From positions 186,001 through 250,000 of the forward strand of contig CATKHK010000064.1 in assembly GCA_949751835.1 (NCBI GenBank): a stretch of DNA of 64,000 nucleotides. Direction: 5' to 3'. The position numbers were made by a program, and so were the translations under genes. The notes under the pieces are model-generated. The model was not told where the DNA came from, ran no database searches, and worked only from the letters and a program-made list of their open reading frames with translations. Of the stretch, positions 20,907 through 32,900 are shown piece after piece. The stretch comes from Blepharisma japonicum. Taxonomy: Eukaryota; Ciliophora; Heterotrichea; Heterotrichida; Blepharismidae. The first letter of the stretch is position 1; every line of letters starts with the position of its first letter.

Positions 20907-22676
20907 ATGTCCGAGATTACAGGTGTAGATATTACTTGGCAAGACCTTTCAGTCATGTGCCCACTCACAAAAGCAGAGAAGAAGCGAAGAATGAAAGAAA
21001 ACCTTCCTTTAGATGATAAAACCATCATCAATAAAGTTAGCGGTACAATGAAAGCCGGGACCTTTACAGCCATCTTAGGTCCTTCAGGTTGTGGCAAAAC
21101 CACAATGCTCAACTTCCTTTCAAATCGTCATTACTACTTAAAAGGTCTCAAAGTGTTAGGCGAAGTTTTGGTCAATGGTCATCCAAGAAAGTCCATTGAT
21201 TTTAATTCAATTACTGGCTATGTCATGCAAGACGATGTTATCATGGAAGCGATGACCGTTGAAGAGGTTTTGAACTTCACAGCCAAGCTGAGACTTCCTG
21301 CCGACGTCTGGCAAGACCGCGTTGAAAAAGTCATTAAAGATTTAGAACTCCATAATTGTCGTAAATCCGAAGTCGGAGGTGTACTGAAAAAGGGTATTTC
21401 TGGAGGAGAAAAGAAGAGGACCTCAATAGCAATTGAAATGCTTACAGATCCTGCAATCCTTTTCCTAGATGAGCCCACAACTGGACTTGACTCCTACAAC
21501 TCAGAAAACTTGGTTGATAAATTAAATGATTTAGCGAAGACAGGAATTACAGTGGTCTGCACAATCCATCAGCCAAACTCCTTCATATACGCAGCTTTTG
21601 ACCAGGTCTTACTTCTAGCAGGTGGCTCAGTCATGTTCCACGGAGATGCCCGAGATGCCGTCAGCCACTTTGGTGAATTGGGTTATCCTTGTGGAGAATA
21701 TAAGAACCCAGCCGAGCATCTTTTGGGATTACTTAGTCCTATTGATGATACTTATGAAGGAAGAATGGAAGTCCTAAGAAAAGGTGTTATACCATGGGAC
21801 GGAGTAATTGAAGAAAAAAGTGTTAAAGGTGCCTTACAGACAAAAGAATCAACAATGGTTGAAGAAATTTATGCTCTAGGCAAAAGAATTTGGATTAATC
21901 TTGCAAGGAACAAGCTGATTTTCTTCTTCAAAGTAGTCGCCAACTTTGCGTTTGTCATACTTTCACTTATGGTTTTCTACCAGGTGTGTAATGGAAGCAA
22001 CTCAAGCAGTGTGTGGAACAGGTCTGGAGTCATGTTCTTTATGCTTATGTTTACTGGGTTTAGTGCCGTCAACTCCTCAGGAGCATATGCAGATGAAAAG
22101 GCAATGTTTATTAGAGAGCAGTCAAGTAAAGCTTACAGACCTTTGTCATATTATATGAGCAAGATACTTTTTGAGATGCCTATTGATGTGCTTATTAGAG
22201 TTTTCGTCAACATTCTTGTGTACTTAGGCGTGGGTTTGAGTTTAGATAACGCTGAACAGATTTTCATTTTTGTGGGTATTTCAGCATTGGTAGAGCTTGC
22301 TTCGAGAGGTTGGGGAAATTTCTTAGTCATTATAATTCCAAGTGTGCAGGCCTCTAGTGCTGTGTCTCCGTTTGTGATGCTTGTTCAGATGCTTTTTAGT
22401 GGCTTTTTCATTAAGTCAAGCCTTATACCAGATTATTTAATAGAATTTGAATATTTATCAATATTCAAGTACTCATGGGAAGCTGCAATGATCAATGAGT
22501 TCAATACCTTTGATCGAACAAAATGTGGAGATGATCCTATGTGCGACCCTAATGACTTTTTCGATCTTGACAGGCCAATGTGGGTGCTATTTATGTGCAT
22601 GGCGATTTTGATAGTTCTGACGCACTTTGCAGCTTATTTGAGCTTGGTGAAACTTGCAAGGAAATTCAGACTTTAA
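20907..22676 (+). CDS. ABCG (White-type) half-transporter, copy 2
   Basis: Close paralogue of the gene at 13579, in the opposite orientation and the same length (589 aa from MSEITGVDITWQD). It has Walker A GPSGCGKTTMLN, signature ISGGEKKR, Walker B ILFLDEPTTGLDS and H-loop CTIHQP, followed by the multi-helix membrane domain and the conserved C-terminus LVKLARKFRL. Differences cluster in the linker after the NBD and in the membrane half, so the two may differ in substrate or pair as a heterodimer (inference). Ends at TAA. Confidence 0.93.
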   Translation: MSEITGVDITWQDLSVMCPLTKAEKKRRMKENLPLDDKTIINKVSGTMKAGTFTAILGPSGCGKTTMLNFLSNRHYYLKGLKVLGEVLVNGHPRKSIDFNSITGYVMQDDVIMEAMTVEEVLNFTAKLRLPADVWQDRVEKVIKDLELHNCRKSEVGGVLKKGISGGEKKRTSIAIEMLTDPAILFLDEPTTGLDSYNSENLVDKLNDLAKTGITVVCTIHQPNSFIYAAFDQVLLLAGGSVMFHGDARDAVSHFGELGYPCGEYKNPAEHLLGLLSPIDDTYEGRMEVLRKGVIPWDGVIEEKSVKGALQTKESTMVEEIYALGKRIWINLARNKLIFFFKVVANFAFVILSLMVFYQVCNGSNSSSVWNRSGVMFFMLMFTGFSAVNSSGAYADEKAMFIREQSSKAYRPLSYYMSKILFEMPIDVLIRVFVNILVYLGVGLSLDNAEQIFIFVGISALVELASRGWGNFLVIIIPSVQASSAVSPFVMLVQMLFSGFFIKSSLIPDYLIEFEYLSIFKYSWEAAMINEFNTFDRTKCGDDPMCDPNDFFDLDRPMWVLFMCMAILIVLTHFAAYLSLVKLARKFRL

Positions 22677-23107
22677 ATAATTATTAGATTTTTTATATAA
22701 TTATGATTATTCTAAAAAAATTTTTAAAAAGCTATCTCTAATAGTTATTTAAGATGGGATTTATCAAGAGTCTTAATAAATTATATAATTATACTTTTAG
22801 TTAAATATTTTGAAATATGAAATAGCTTAAAACAAACCAAAATCAAAAACAATGGAAACCCAAAAAAAAAAACTTTAAATAAAAAATTTTAAAAATAAAA
22901 TGCTTTTATTTTTGAACTTTTTCAGCTTAGCTGAATATGCTAGATCATTAAATACTAATATTTGATGCTAAATTTGTAAAAATTTTAATCATAGCTTATT
23001 CTAATCTTTTTGATAAATATGAAATAAAAGTCAAAAATATTTGGATAACAATATAGCAGAAATATCAAATAGGAATTGCTATATATTAAATTCTAGGTAA
23101 TTAAAAA
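22677..23107. other. Intergenic, no feature seen
   Basis: Very AT-rich spacer between ABCG copy 2 and the gene at 23108. No feature was recognised. Confidence 0.4.
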
Positions 23108-24940
23108 ATGAATAAGATCTCTAAAGGTCACGATTTAGAAGCTGAAATACGACCAACTCGTCTTGATTCCGAAATATTGATTAAAGCTACGCAAAGATTA
23201 TCCTTGTATTATAAAACTCCAATAAATTTTGAAATAAGTGAGTTTCAACCAAATATTCCATTGACAGGAGACTCAGGTCCAGATATTTATAGCATATTTT
23301 CATCTGAATATCATCTTGCGGACATCAAATTAAATGTGCCAGAAACACTTATGATTACTGCTGATTTAAAATCTCCAGTTTTAATTTATACAAATGATTT
23401 TGGTGCTATTAAAGTTTTTTCTAAGTTCAAGTAACCTATATACAGCGCAATGTCAAAATTTGTATGAATGGTAGAAAAGTTATGTGAAAATCAAGAAGGG
23501 CCTAAATTCCTTCATAAAACAAATAAAGGAGTTACAATATGTAGAAACGCCAAACAAGCAGTAAGGTCATGGGTCCTTTGCAAAGAACCAAATCATATGC
23601 TTCAAAGATATATCGTTTCTGACTCAATAGTTCCTGAAAAACTAAGAGTTCACTGATCACTTGGTGAAAAAACTGACTATTTCAAAATAAATAGAAAAGA
23701 CAGCATTGATATCGATCCTTTATCAAAAATTAATACTCCAATTATAAATTATGAAAAGCCCAGAAAATGTAAAATGCGTAAAAATCAAGACACTAATCAC
23801 TTTGCATATGCTGCCAGAATGCACAAAACTTCTTTTTCCCCTAGTTTCCCTAATAAGCCTACGCTTCTTGACTTTCACAAATCTTTTGTAACTTCCCCAA
23901 AAAGTCCTTTATTGTCTACTCAAGATCTATCAAGTAGATATCTTGTAAAATCTTCATCAGCAAGTGATATACAAATATCTCGAATTTCTTCAGTGCCAGA
24001 AATAGAAAGTATGATTTTAGTTATAGCTAAATTGGTTGAAAAAAAATCAATGAAGCCAAAAGATGAAGTTTTAGTAGAGCTTACAATTGATTTTATTAAA
24101 AATAAAAGTGGAAAATGGCACTTTCTTAAATGCAAAGCGCATAAATTTGATTATTTTTCAAGAATCCGAAATATCAATATAAACATAAGTAAGATATTAG
24201 CAAGGTCAAGAACTGCAAGTCCTTTTCAATTGAGCAAATTGGATGTTAAGTCAGAACACAAATGTGTAATAGAAAATGTGGAAAAACGACTTGATAATTT
24301 AAAAACTAAAACCATAAACTTAACAAGAGCAAGCCTCAATATAGAAGAAACTCAAAATAGCATAAAAAACGAGTATTTATGGATAAAGACAGCATATATA
24401 TCAGGAGAAGTCCCTATTTTGCACGCAGGAATGTCAACGCTTGGAACAAATTGTATTTATAGGAACCCTTCTCCTGCAAAAGACCTTGATAAGTCAATGA
24501 CAAGCAAAAAATTTTCAGAACAACTCAATAAAATTGCAGAAATTTATGACTCTACTAGGCAGCAAGCAAGAATTACGCGTGAAGAACGAAGAAAACAAAG
24601 GAAAATTACACTTGTGGAAAAGAAAAACCTTGAATCATTGATAGCACAGATTTTTGAAATTTCGTCTCAGGATAATGAAGTTGGATTTTCTATAAGAACA
24701 GATGAAATCCATAGCATAAACATGTTTCGTGTCATTTTTTCATATTGTCTGAATAGTTATTCTCCATTACTTAAAAATCTTATAATTCAATCCCACAAAT
24801 TCACTACATCGCAGCTGCACCGTATTTTTGCGATAATTCGCAAAATTACTAAAGAATGCTTTTCAGAAGAAGATTTTGAGCTATTCAATGAGCGTTTATC
24901 AAAGATATTTTCCCAAATAACCGAAAATGTGCAGCATTAA
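23108..24940 (+). CDS. Unrecognised 605-aa protein, one 15-nt intron
   Basis: The first exon (MNKISKGHDLEAEI...) runs to 23430. Removing the intron 23431-23445 (GTAACCTATATACAG) avoids a TAA and joins KFN to AMSKFVWMVEK. Two further TGA-Trp codons lie in exon 2, one in FVWMVEK and one after LRVH. The N-terminal ~180 residues look like a folded domain. The middle is Ser-rich and basic, and about residues 380-460 are helical and charged (REERRKQRKITLVEKKNLES). Ends at TAA. No family recognised. Confidence 0.72.
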
Positions 24941-25113
24941 ATCTATTTTAAATTTATGATATGTTTACTTATTTATCTTAATAAACACATATTTATTTTA
25001 TATATAGTTAATTTTTCATTTATGTAATGCTCATACTTTCCATGATTATTAACTGTAATATGCATAATCTAATTTATTAATTTATGTAGTGAACTTTATT
25101 GCTATAATGTTGA

Positions 25114-27255
25114 TTAGAATGATACAAAATGACGAATTGTGTTTAAAACAGCCTCAGGATTTGCAGGCTTAACTAAATAAAAAATCATGCCTGAAGAATA
25201 GCATTTTGTAATTGTATCATCATTTGCTTCTGCAACAACTCCAATGATATTTGGCATAAAGCTTATCATGCCATCTTGATAGAGTCTTTTTATCCGTTTT
25301 GCTGTTTCCCATCCATCAAGCACAGGCATAAGAGTGTTCATGATAATCACATATATAGGCTCGTTTTTATCTTCTTGCAAAATTATTTGTTTAATAACTT
25401 GCTTTCCATTGATAGCTTCAATATACTCAAATCTTGCTTTTTTGAAAATGCATGCTAAGCCTTCTCTATTAAAATCACTACTATCAGCAATAAGGATTTT
25501 GGGGTAGGCAGGCTGCATGTGTAGAGTATTAGAAATTTCTTCATATAAATCATTTTCACTTTCCAAAAATTCAGAAAAATTCTTTTCTATAAATGACCCT
25601 GGAGTATAGTTTCCTATGCCAATTTTAAACGAAAATTCAGTACCTCTGCCAATTTTTGAAGAAACATAAAATCCACTCCCTCCAAGTTTTTGAATTATTA
25701 ATTTGGAAATATGCAGTCCTAGACCAGTTGCTTGTGTAAATTCGGATCCAGGGTTTAAAATTTGATTTTTTATTTGCAATAATCTTTCCTCTGGTATTCC
25801 AATACCAGTGTCTGTAACAGAAATTTTTAAATGATAATCTGCACTAAAAATGGCACATAATTCAACATTTCCTTTATAGGTGAATCTATCTAAAAATTAC
25901 TTGAACGCATTATTTAAAAGATTGGAAATGACTTGAAAAAGCCTTTTTGAGTCAGAGCTTATAACATCAGGTAAATTGGAGTCTATTCTTAAAGAAAGAC
26001 TAATTTTTTTCTTTTCTGCTATCATGCTATATATTTTACAGCAGCCACTCAAAAATTTTCTTAAATTGAATTCTTTTAAATGTAGCTCAAAATTCCCTTG
26101 AAGAATATAAGAAAAATCCAAGACGTCATCTATAAAGTGTGCTAACAAATTTGAATAAATTCTAATATTAACTATTTTTTCAAGTAATAGCCCTCCTAGT
26201 TCTTCACTGTGCTCATCAAATATTTTTTCTGTCAATTTCAAAATTTCTGAGTTTGGGTCTTTGATTTCGTGAGAAATTGATCCGAAAATCAAATTTTTGC
26301 ATTGATTTTGAGCTGAAGTGGATTCTAGCTCTATTATTTTATTTGCATTTATTGCTGTTACTAGTAGGGCTTCTTCATTTCCCCATAATATTTTTTTAAC
26401 TTTGAATTGCAAATTTATGCTATTCACTAAAATAATTCCTAATAATAGTTCTTCATTATAATAAAGGCTTTTGGAAGCTTTCAAATCATCAATTAAATAA
26501 AGAGATTCAGAAAAAATATTTTGAAATTTTTTACCATTAACATATCTTAATTGCGAAATTTTTGCCAAAGCATTTTCAGTATTCATTTCTATGTACAACA
26601 TCATTTTATCATTAATGAATTGGGGCTCGAATTTAGAATTAAATACTATCAAGCCATCAGGAAAAGCTTGCAAAAGTACAGCTAAACGTTTTTCAGCAGA
26701 TTCGAGCTTTTTTCTATATAAGTATCTGTCAAAGCTTCTTTTTCTGCGAGAAAATTCTGTAAATGTATGGAAAAACAAAATAATTAAAACACCTATAATT
26801 TCTGATGGAGATGAGATTTTCATATCATGAAAAAAATACTTATGTCCATACCACATAAATATATGTTTTGACATTAAAATAGTAGCCACTCATAAGTGCT
26901 TCAAAAAAAAAGTTTGAGTTGTTATCAGCATAGTTGATTCAATGACAATAACTATTTTGTTATCATTTGGCAATGTCCAAGATACATAAAATAACCCTCA
27001 GTTGGAGATTTCCATTGAAATTACCCAAATTAAAGCTGATATCTTTGTGTACTTAATAGATGCTCTTCTGAGAAGGATCACTGTAATCAAAGTAGCAAAA
27101 CTCATAGCAAGGCTTTGTATAGTAAAAATAAACCTTAGTCCTATTCAAAGCCCGATTAATAGTTTTCAAATATTGGTCAAAATGATTAGAAATGTTATCA
27201 GAGATTTGAAATAGGTTAAATTTTCTTCGTAATCTTCTTTCCACCAATTATCCAT
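25114..27255 (-). CDS. Membrane-bound hybrid histidine kinase with degenerate receiver, 708 aa
   Basis: Starts at ATG 27255 (MDNWWKEDYEENL) and needs several TGA-Trp codons. The order is: an N-terminal multi-helix membrane region (about residues 15-155), a PAS-like segment (FPDGLIVFNSKFEPQFIND), the HisKA H-box SISHEIKDP with His329, then HATPase_c (NLLNNAFKF, VTDTGIGIPEE, GLGLHISKLIIQKLGG). A 15-nt intron at 25900-25886 (GTAATTTTTAGATAG) splits the N-box and restores NAFKFTYKGN. A C-terminal receiver domain follows (ILIADSSDFNREG, YLVKPANPEAV). In the receiver the phospho-acceptor Asp is replaced by Asn (MNTLMPVLDG) and the usual Thr/Ser by Ala, so phosphorelay through it is unlikely. Ends at TAA. 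Confidence 0.88.
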
Positions 27256-28179
27256 AATTTATAATATCCTATTGGAATTCAATTAAAAATATATGATAAA
27301 TATGAAATCTGTCAACATGAGATATCAGAAAAACGTGATTAAAAGATCAATAAAATACTTAAGAGCTAGGAAAATGAGCCAAAAAGAGATCAATTTATAA
27401 AATATTAACCAGACTTATGAAAATATATATATTATTTTAGGTATCAGCATTCAACTTCAGATATAAAGAGAGGAGTTTTCATCTACCAATCAACGCAGAA
27501 TTCTCATTAAGATAATTATTACTTTTAATCTCTATCAAAAATCTAGCTCATAAATTTGTATAAGCTATAATTAAAAGCATTGATGAATTACTTCATGCCA
27601 TTGAGCGATTTTTGTGTCATGATAGTTTGCTTTATATTTTTCTCTTGCATCTCAATTATTGATATATAATTTTATCTCAGATTTCACTGTTGTTTTTTGT
27701 TTAATTAATGGCATTTCAAAATTTTTCTTCAAGGTCTTTTTCTAGCACTATGTCACATGATTGCATCAAATAAACATAAAAGGAAAAATAATTATTTTTA
27801 TTAGAAATTGTTTTAGTAAAATAGGCAAATAAGCTTCATATTTCTTTTATCGTTACCAATATAATCTATATCATATCAAATTACTCTGTTAATCAATTTA
27901 AATTAGACAGATTTGCTTTTTATTGGAGTCTCCATTCTATAATGCTAGTTTAAAGAGTTTTGCTATGAAAAGATCTTTATAGTAACTGCATCTTCTCAAA
28001 AATTATTTTATTGTTATACTAGTGGCTTAAATAAAATTTAGAATATTTCTTTATTATAATTTTTTATTTTCAAGCTTTCTAACTTATTTTTTGCAATTCG
28101 TCAAAAATGTTGGATAAATTATTTTCTTAGATATTTCTCATCTCCCAAAAGTCCCATTAAATGCTTTCTAGTAATTAAA
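27256..28179. other. Divergent intergenic region
   Basis: About 920 bp of AT-rich sequence between the kinase and aquaporin starts. A 47-codon minus-strand ORF at 27571-27714 (MPLIKQKTTVKSEI...) is too short to claim. Nothing else seen. Confidence 0.4.
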
Positions 28180-28914
28180 ATGAAATTGTGGAGGAGGTTG
28201 CTCGCTGAAACCTACGGGACAGCTGCTCTTACGTTTGTAATCTTTGCAAGCCACGGGAACGCCTTTGCAGTTGGCATTGGCTTCTGGGTTATTATTGTAG
28301 GTACTGGGTTTATCGGTGGAGCTCACTTCAACCCAGCTGTCACTCTTGGAGCCCTCGTAAAGGAATGGTGGTTCACTAGAACATTCGAAAAGAATTTCCT
28401 TAAAGAGCACCTTTTATATTTCCTTTGCCAGATTATCGGAGCCTTATTTGGAGCCCTTTTAGGCACTTTAATTTCAGGTGGACACTTCTATGTTCACGTT
28501 CCAACAGGCGAAACCAATCTCGAGGCTTATCTAGCAGAAGCTGCATTCACTGGGCATTTAGTGCTTGTAGTATTGGTAACTAGCGCAGTTTTGGACTCTA
28601 CAATTGCAGCAGGCATGGCTATTGCCTTTACAGTCCTTGCAGGAATCAGAACTGTAGGACACATTTCAGGAGGATGCTTCAACCCAACAGTCTGCATTGC
28701 AATTGATGCTGTACAAGCAATTCGCTATAGCGATGAACCAACTAACTATTTGGACAGCGTCCCAGTTTATCTTCTTGGACCTCTTATTGGAGTTGTAGTA
28801 GGTGTTGGACTTGCAATTATTTTCTTGACAGAAAGAAATGAGAAGAATGAATCTGTACTTAAAGAAGATGGACACGTTGATGCTGGCCTTTTCTCAATCA
28901 AGAAAGCTAAGTAA
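28180..28914 (+). CDS. Aquaporin/glycerol-facilitator family (MIP) channel, 244 aa
   Basis: A six-helix MIP channel. The first half-helix motif is HFNPAVTLG, standard. The second is CFNPTVCIA: NPA has become NPT, and the residue after it, normally the selectivity-filter Arg, is Val. The N-terminus has the family start LLAETYGTAALTFVIF. Loss of the Arg usually widens the pore, so transport of small solutes rather than water alone is possible (inference). The gene is rich in C-ending codons compared with its neighbours, suggesting high expression. Ends at TAA. Confidence 0.9.
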   Translation: MKLWRRLLAETYGTAALTFVIFASHGNAFAVGIGFWVIIVGTGFIGGAHFNPAVTLGALVKEWWFTRTFEKNFLKEHLLYFLCQIIGALFGALLGTLISGGHFYVHVPTGETNLEAYLAEAAFTGHLVLVVLVTSAVLDSTIAAGMAIAFTVLAGIRTVGHISGGCFNPTVCIAIDAVQAIRYSDEPTNYLDSVPVYLLGPLIGVVVGVGLAIIFLTERNEKNESVLKEDGHVDAGLFSIKKAK

Positions 28915-29241
28915 GTTAAGAAATTAATTAAGTAGAAGTAATAATAAATTTAGTATAGTCGCAGCAAGAAGAGATAAAGCTTTAATAATGTTCTTGTATT
29001 TTAATATAGATAGAGCTTATTGTTGAAGTTAAGTTTACCAAAACTATATCAGTTCTTAATTTTATTGATATTTCATTTAGATTTCTTAAATCTAAATGAT
29101 AAAAAAAATAAAGCTTTATTTTATAAGAGATAAGTCGTTTAAATTTTATATTCAATAACTTCTAATCATTAAATTCAGATTTAATTATAAGACTTCAAAA
29201 TTTTTAGAGACAGGATTTAGGTTTAAATATATCACAAATAA
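28915..29241. other. Intergenic with palindrome
   Basis: AT-rich spacer between two plus-strand genes. It contains one strong inverted repeat (29073-29099) and no ORF. Confidence 0.45.
29073..29099. repeat. 12-bp inverted repeat with 3-nt loop
   Basis: TCATTTAGATTT, CTT, AAATCTAAATGA forms a perfect hairpin or cruciform about 160 bp after the aquaporin stop. It could be a 3'-end structure or a binding site for a dimeric factor; no further evidence. Confidence 0.5.
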
Positions 29242-29799
29242 ATGGAATCACTTTACCGTTCATTGTTCAGAGATCAGCAAAGGCACTACCTGGAATCAAT
29301 TAAAAGGCCAGCTTCTAGTAAAATTAATGCAAGGCATAAATACCTTCTTGCAAGAAATCTGCTATATAAATCTCTTGAAACTCATGAAGCTGAGTCACTA
29401 GAACAAGTATCATCGAGGGTGAAAGAAGACACTAGCAGAAGCAAAACCGATTCGAATTCCCCATTAAGGTCTCATTCAAGATCCCCTAGCAGCTTGTCTC
29501 CAAAGGTTATATCTCTTAGGAGAATTCATAGCAAAAGTCCTCCAAAAAATTTAATAAAGTTGGAAAAATGTAATTCTCCGCGATCCTTAAGAAATTCTTA
29601 TATCCACAGCTCATCGAAATCAAATACTCCCGCATCTGACAGATTCGTAAAAATTCATAATTTAATCGAAAAATGCGATCATTTCAGCGCCAACATGGCA
29701 AATCAAAGCAAAGCTTTCAAAAATTATCACAAGTCCTTCAGTGATATGGCAAAGGAGTACGACACTCTTAGAAAAAATGCCAAAATGATGTGCTTATAA
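29242..29799 (+). CDS. Unrecognised Ser-rich 185-aa protein
   Basis: The N-terminal 60 residues are basic and helical (LFRDQQRHYLESIKRP). The middle is a Ser/Pro/Arg-rich probably disordered region (SPLRSHSRSPSSLSPK). The C-terminal 50 residues are again helical (KIHNLIEKCDHFSANMANQ). SP/RS-type sites suggest phosphorylation. No family recognised. Ends at TAA. Confidence 0.65.
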   Translation: MESLYRSLFRDQQRHYLESIKRPASSKINARHKYLLARNLLYKSLETHEAESLEQVSSRVKEDTSRSKTDSNSPLRSHSRSPSSLSPKVISLRRIHSKSPPKNLIKLEKCNSPRSLRNSYIHSSSKSNTPASDRFVKIHNLIEKCDHFSANMANQSKAFKNYHKSFSDMAKEYDTLRKNAKMMCL

Positions 29800-29939
29800 A
29801 TATTAAACAACATCAGCAGAATAATGTCTACTTTCCAGGGGAAATTAATAAATAAATCATCATCGCATTCTATCCTATTCCTATGCATCAGCGTATCATA
29901 TATTAAACTAAAATCCATTTAATTATAGAAACTTCTTAT

Positions 29940-32900
29940 TTAACCTTGTAGGATTTGCGCAAGAAGTGTTTGGTTCTCTGGTGTCAGTTTCTGCGCGACT
30001 TGCACAAATACTGGAGATTCCCTCACTTTATTGACAATTCCTCTCATGGAAGTCAATAAGCTGATCTCAAGTTTATATTTGTCAGGCTCAGCTGCATTTA
30101 CAACAAGTCCTTCAATTATCAGTTCCAGTGATTTTTCTAAGTAGCTTGACATGTCAATAATATTATTCTCAAAGAGAAAAACTATTGCTTTTAAGACTGT
30201 TGAGGTCTCTGAGTAATCGTCTTTTAATGGCAACTTAGGGAAAATCACAGGCAAAACTTGTGGTAGTGGCAGAGCTTGTGGAGCTGTGAAAATCATCCTG
30301 GAAATTGCAGCCACTGCATTATCAACAGTAGCTGGCTCAAATTCTTGTGTGAAAAAGGCTTGCATTGATTGCAAATATTGTGGGTAATTAGAAGCGAGCT
30401 GAGGAGCTTGCTGGCAGATCACGCCGAGGTAGTATAAAGTGTTTCTGTATATGGAAACCTCGTTGGAATGGAGATTGAGAAGTGCAAGTGAGGAAAAGTC
30501 GCTGGAGTATTTTTGAGCAACAGAAGGCATGTGTTTTAAGGTATCAGCTAGAAGCCCAGTGAATAGAGTTCTATCACGTGGATTTCTCTCAGCTTTTGTG
30601 AATTTAGCAATGCCTGGAAGTAAAGTCTCGAAATAAGGAGAAAAACGCTCACCATAGACTTTTGCGAGTTCTTGCAAAAGGTCACATAAGTCGCCCATAA
30701 GAGTTTCGTCGTGGTCTCCTTCAGTTTCATCTCCTTCACGTTGGCACAAGGCTTGTTCACTCAATAAAATAGCGAATTTTTCTACAAGCTGCTTCATATA
30801 GTCATCTTGTATTAATTCAGAGCCGACATCATGTAGCAATTCTTCAATAGCTTCTAAAACTCTGATGGTGACTTCTTTGCTTTCGTCGTCTGAAATAAAC
30901 TCAATATACCTGTGGAAGACTTTAAGAAGCCAAAACTCTTGTGCGTTAGAGTATCCACCGTTAAGTTTGACTAACCCTTGAATAATCTGCTGAGCTGTTG
31001 TGACTACTTGCATTCTAATGTTTTCATGGAAATAATCGAACAAAATTTCGATATTTTCAGTAATTCTTGGCAAGAATGGTAGAATTTTTCCTGGACAAGC
31101 CTGAGATAAATGGCCGAGAGTATGTAAAGCTGCAGTTTTTTCGTCCAAAAAGGCAGTTCTTACCTTATAAGTGGACTCATCTTCTCCTTCTTCCTCATCA
31201 CTTTCGTCACTTTCTCCTTCTCCAACTTCAAGCCCTTCTCTGGCTTCACAAGTTTTAATGGCTTCTTCTACAACTTTGTCAATGTATGGCTCCATTTGCT
31301 CTTTGAGAAGTCTGCTTAATAGATAGAAGAATGCGAAGCCGGCTTCACGGAGTTCTAAAGTTTCAACTGATAAGCAATGGAAAGCCATTTCAATGCTGTA
31401 AGCTAAGTAAGGAGCAAAAATCTCAATAGTTGAGGATGAAGCCAAAGTTCCAAGGCATTGAATAGTTGTTGCTTTTAATGTCAGATCAGTTTCTCTAGGA
31501 TTATTCAAAAGTGCATTTAGCAACTCAATAATCTGGTTGAAATATGGTAAGATTTTTTGTTCAGCTGAAGAAATAGCTGAACTAAGAGCAGAAACTGCCA
31601 TTTGTCTTGATTTCGCATCTCCATCCTGCAATGCAATTGATATTAATTTAGGCACAAGCCCAGCTAGGTATTTTTCGACATCTTCATCGAAATTTTCGCA
31701 AAAAATGTCAATGGCATATAAAACTTTTTGCTTGACTTTTGTGACTGGCTGGTCAACAATCTCAATAAGTCTAGGCAAAATAACTTCATGAAGCTCCAAA
31801 ATGTCAGGCTTTAAGTGCTCAGAGCAGTATCCCAAAGAAAGTCCGGCACCTTCTCTTACAGACTGGTCAGCATCATATAGAGCGCTTATCAGCTGCTTAA
31901 CGATGGCTTCGAGGTCCTGTTTCATATAGTCAGAGCACCCTTCAGCAATGACTCCAATGGTAATTACTCCTGCTTTTCTGTGTATAGGAGATGGGTTTGA
32001 AATCAAAGCTTTGGCGAATTCAATAGCAATTGGGTAGACTGCTTTGTTAGGAAGGTCAATAGCTAAAGAATCTATAAGGCGAAATGCCATATCGACTGGG
32101 GTGGTTTCTTCTGGATCATCTTCACATTCAGTTGCTATAGTGAAAATGTGTTGGAAAAGGTATCTGAGAACTTCTGGGTTTCCGCTTAAAATTTTAGGAT
32201 TAGAAGAGCCAAGGGTTTCTAAGAAATCCATAGCACATTCTCTTGTGGACAAGTTAAGCTTAGGGTTGCCACCTACAGCTTCAATTGCCATTCTTACTAC
32301 AACTTCGAGATTTGGTCCAAAGTTGTGGCCACCGTCAAGAAGCTCGTCAAAGATATCAAAAGCGAAGACAACGAGCTCTTCATCGAGAGCTTCAACACAT
32401 TCTTTAACGACTGCCATAATTTTTGGGATCAGCTGGATCATGTATTGGACTTCTTCTTCCTCTGAGCAGGTCACATAATTTCCAAGGGCTTTAAGGCCAC
32501 ATTTCCTGATTTCTCTGCTGGAAGAGTCTTCAAGTGATCTTGCGAAGAGAGTCAAAAGCTTTTCTTGGTGAGGCTTTAAGAACTTGCAAATGTCTTCGTT
32601 TTCTAAGAGCTCTGCTAATAAATAAAGTCCGATTTCTCTGGCTGGAACTGATTCATTATCAATGCAGGTATTGATAAAGCCTAGTAATTCAGGCCAAGTT
32701 TGAAGAATATTTATGGCAAGGGCTGCTGCTAAGCTTGCAACATTTTTTCTAACAAGTGGCTCTGGCTCAATCGTAATCTGATTAACCAAAGCTGCTTTGA
32801 TCTGAGATTGCAGATCACTATTAAGGCTCAACCAGTGCTTGTTGATTTTTTTTCTAAGCAAAACGCTGGAGAGTTGTCGAATTTGTGGGTTGGTATTATT

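Noticed and set aside
27571-27714. Minus-strand ORF of 47 aa (MPLIKQKTTV...)
   Set aside because: Composition is protein-like but it is too short, with stops just upstream and no family match.
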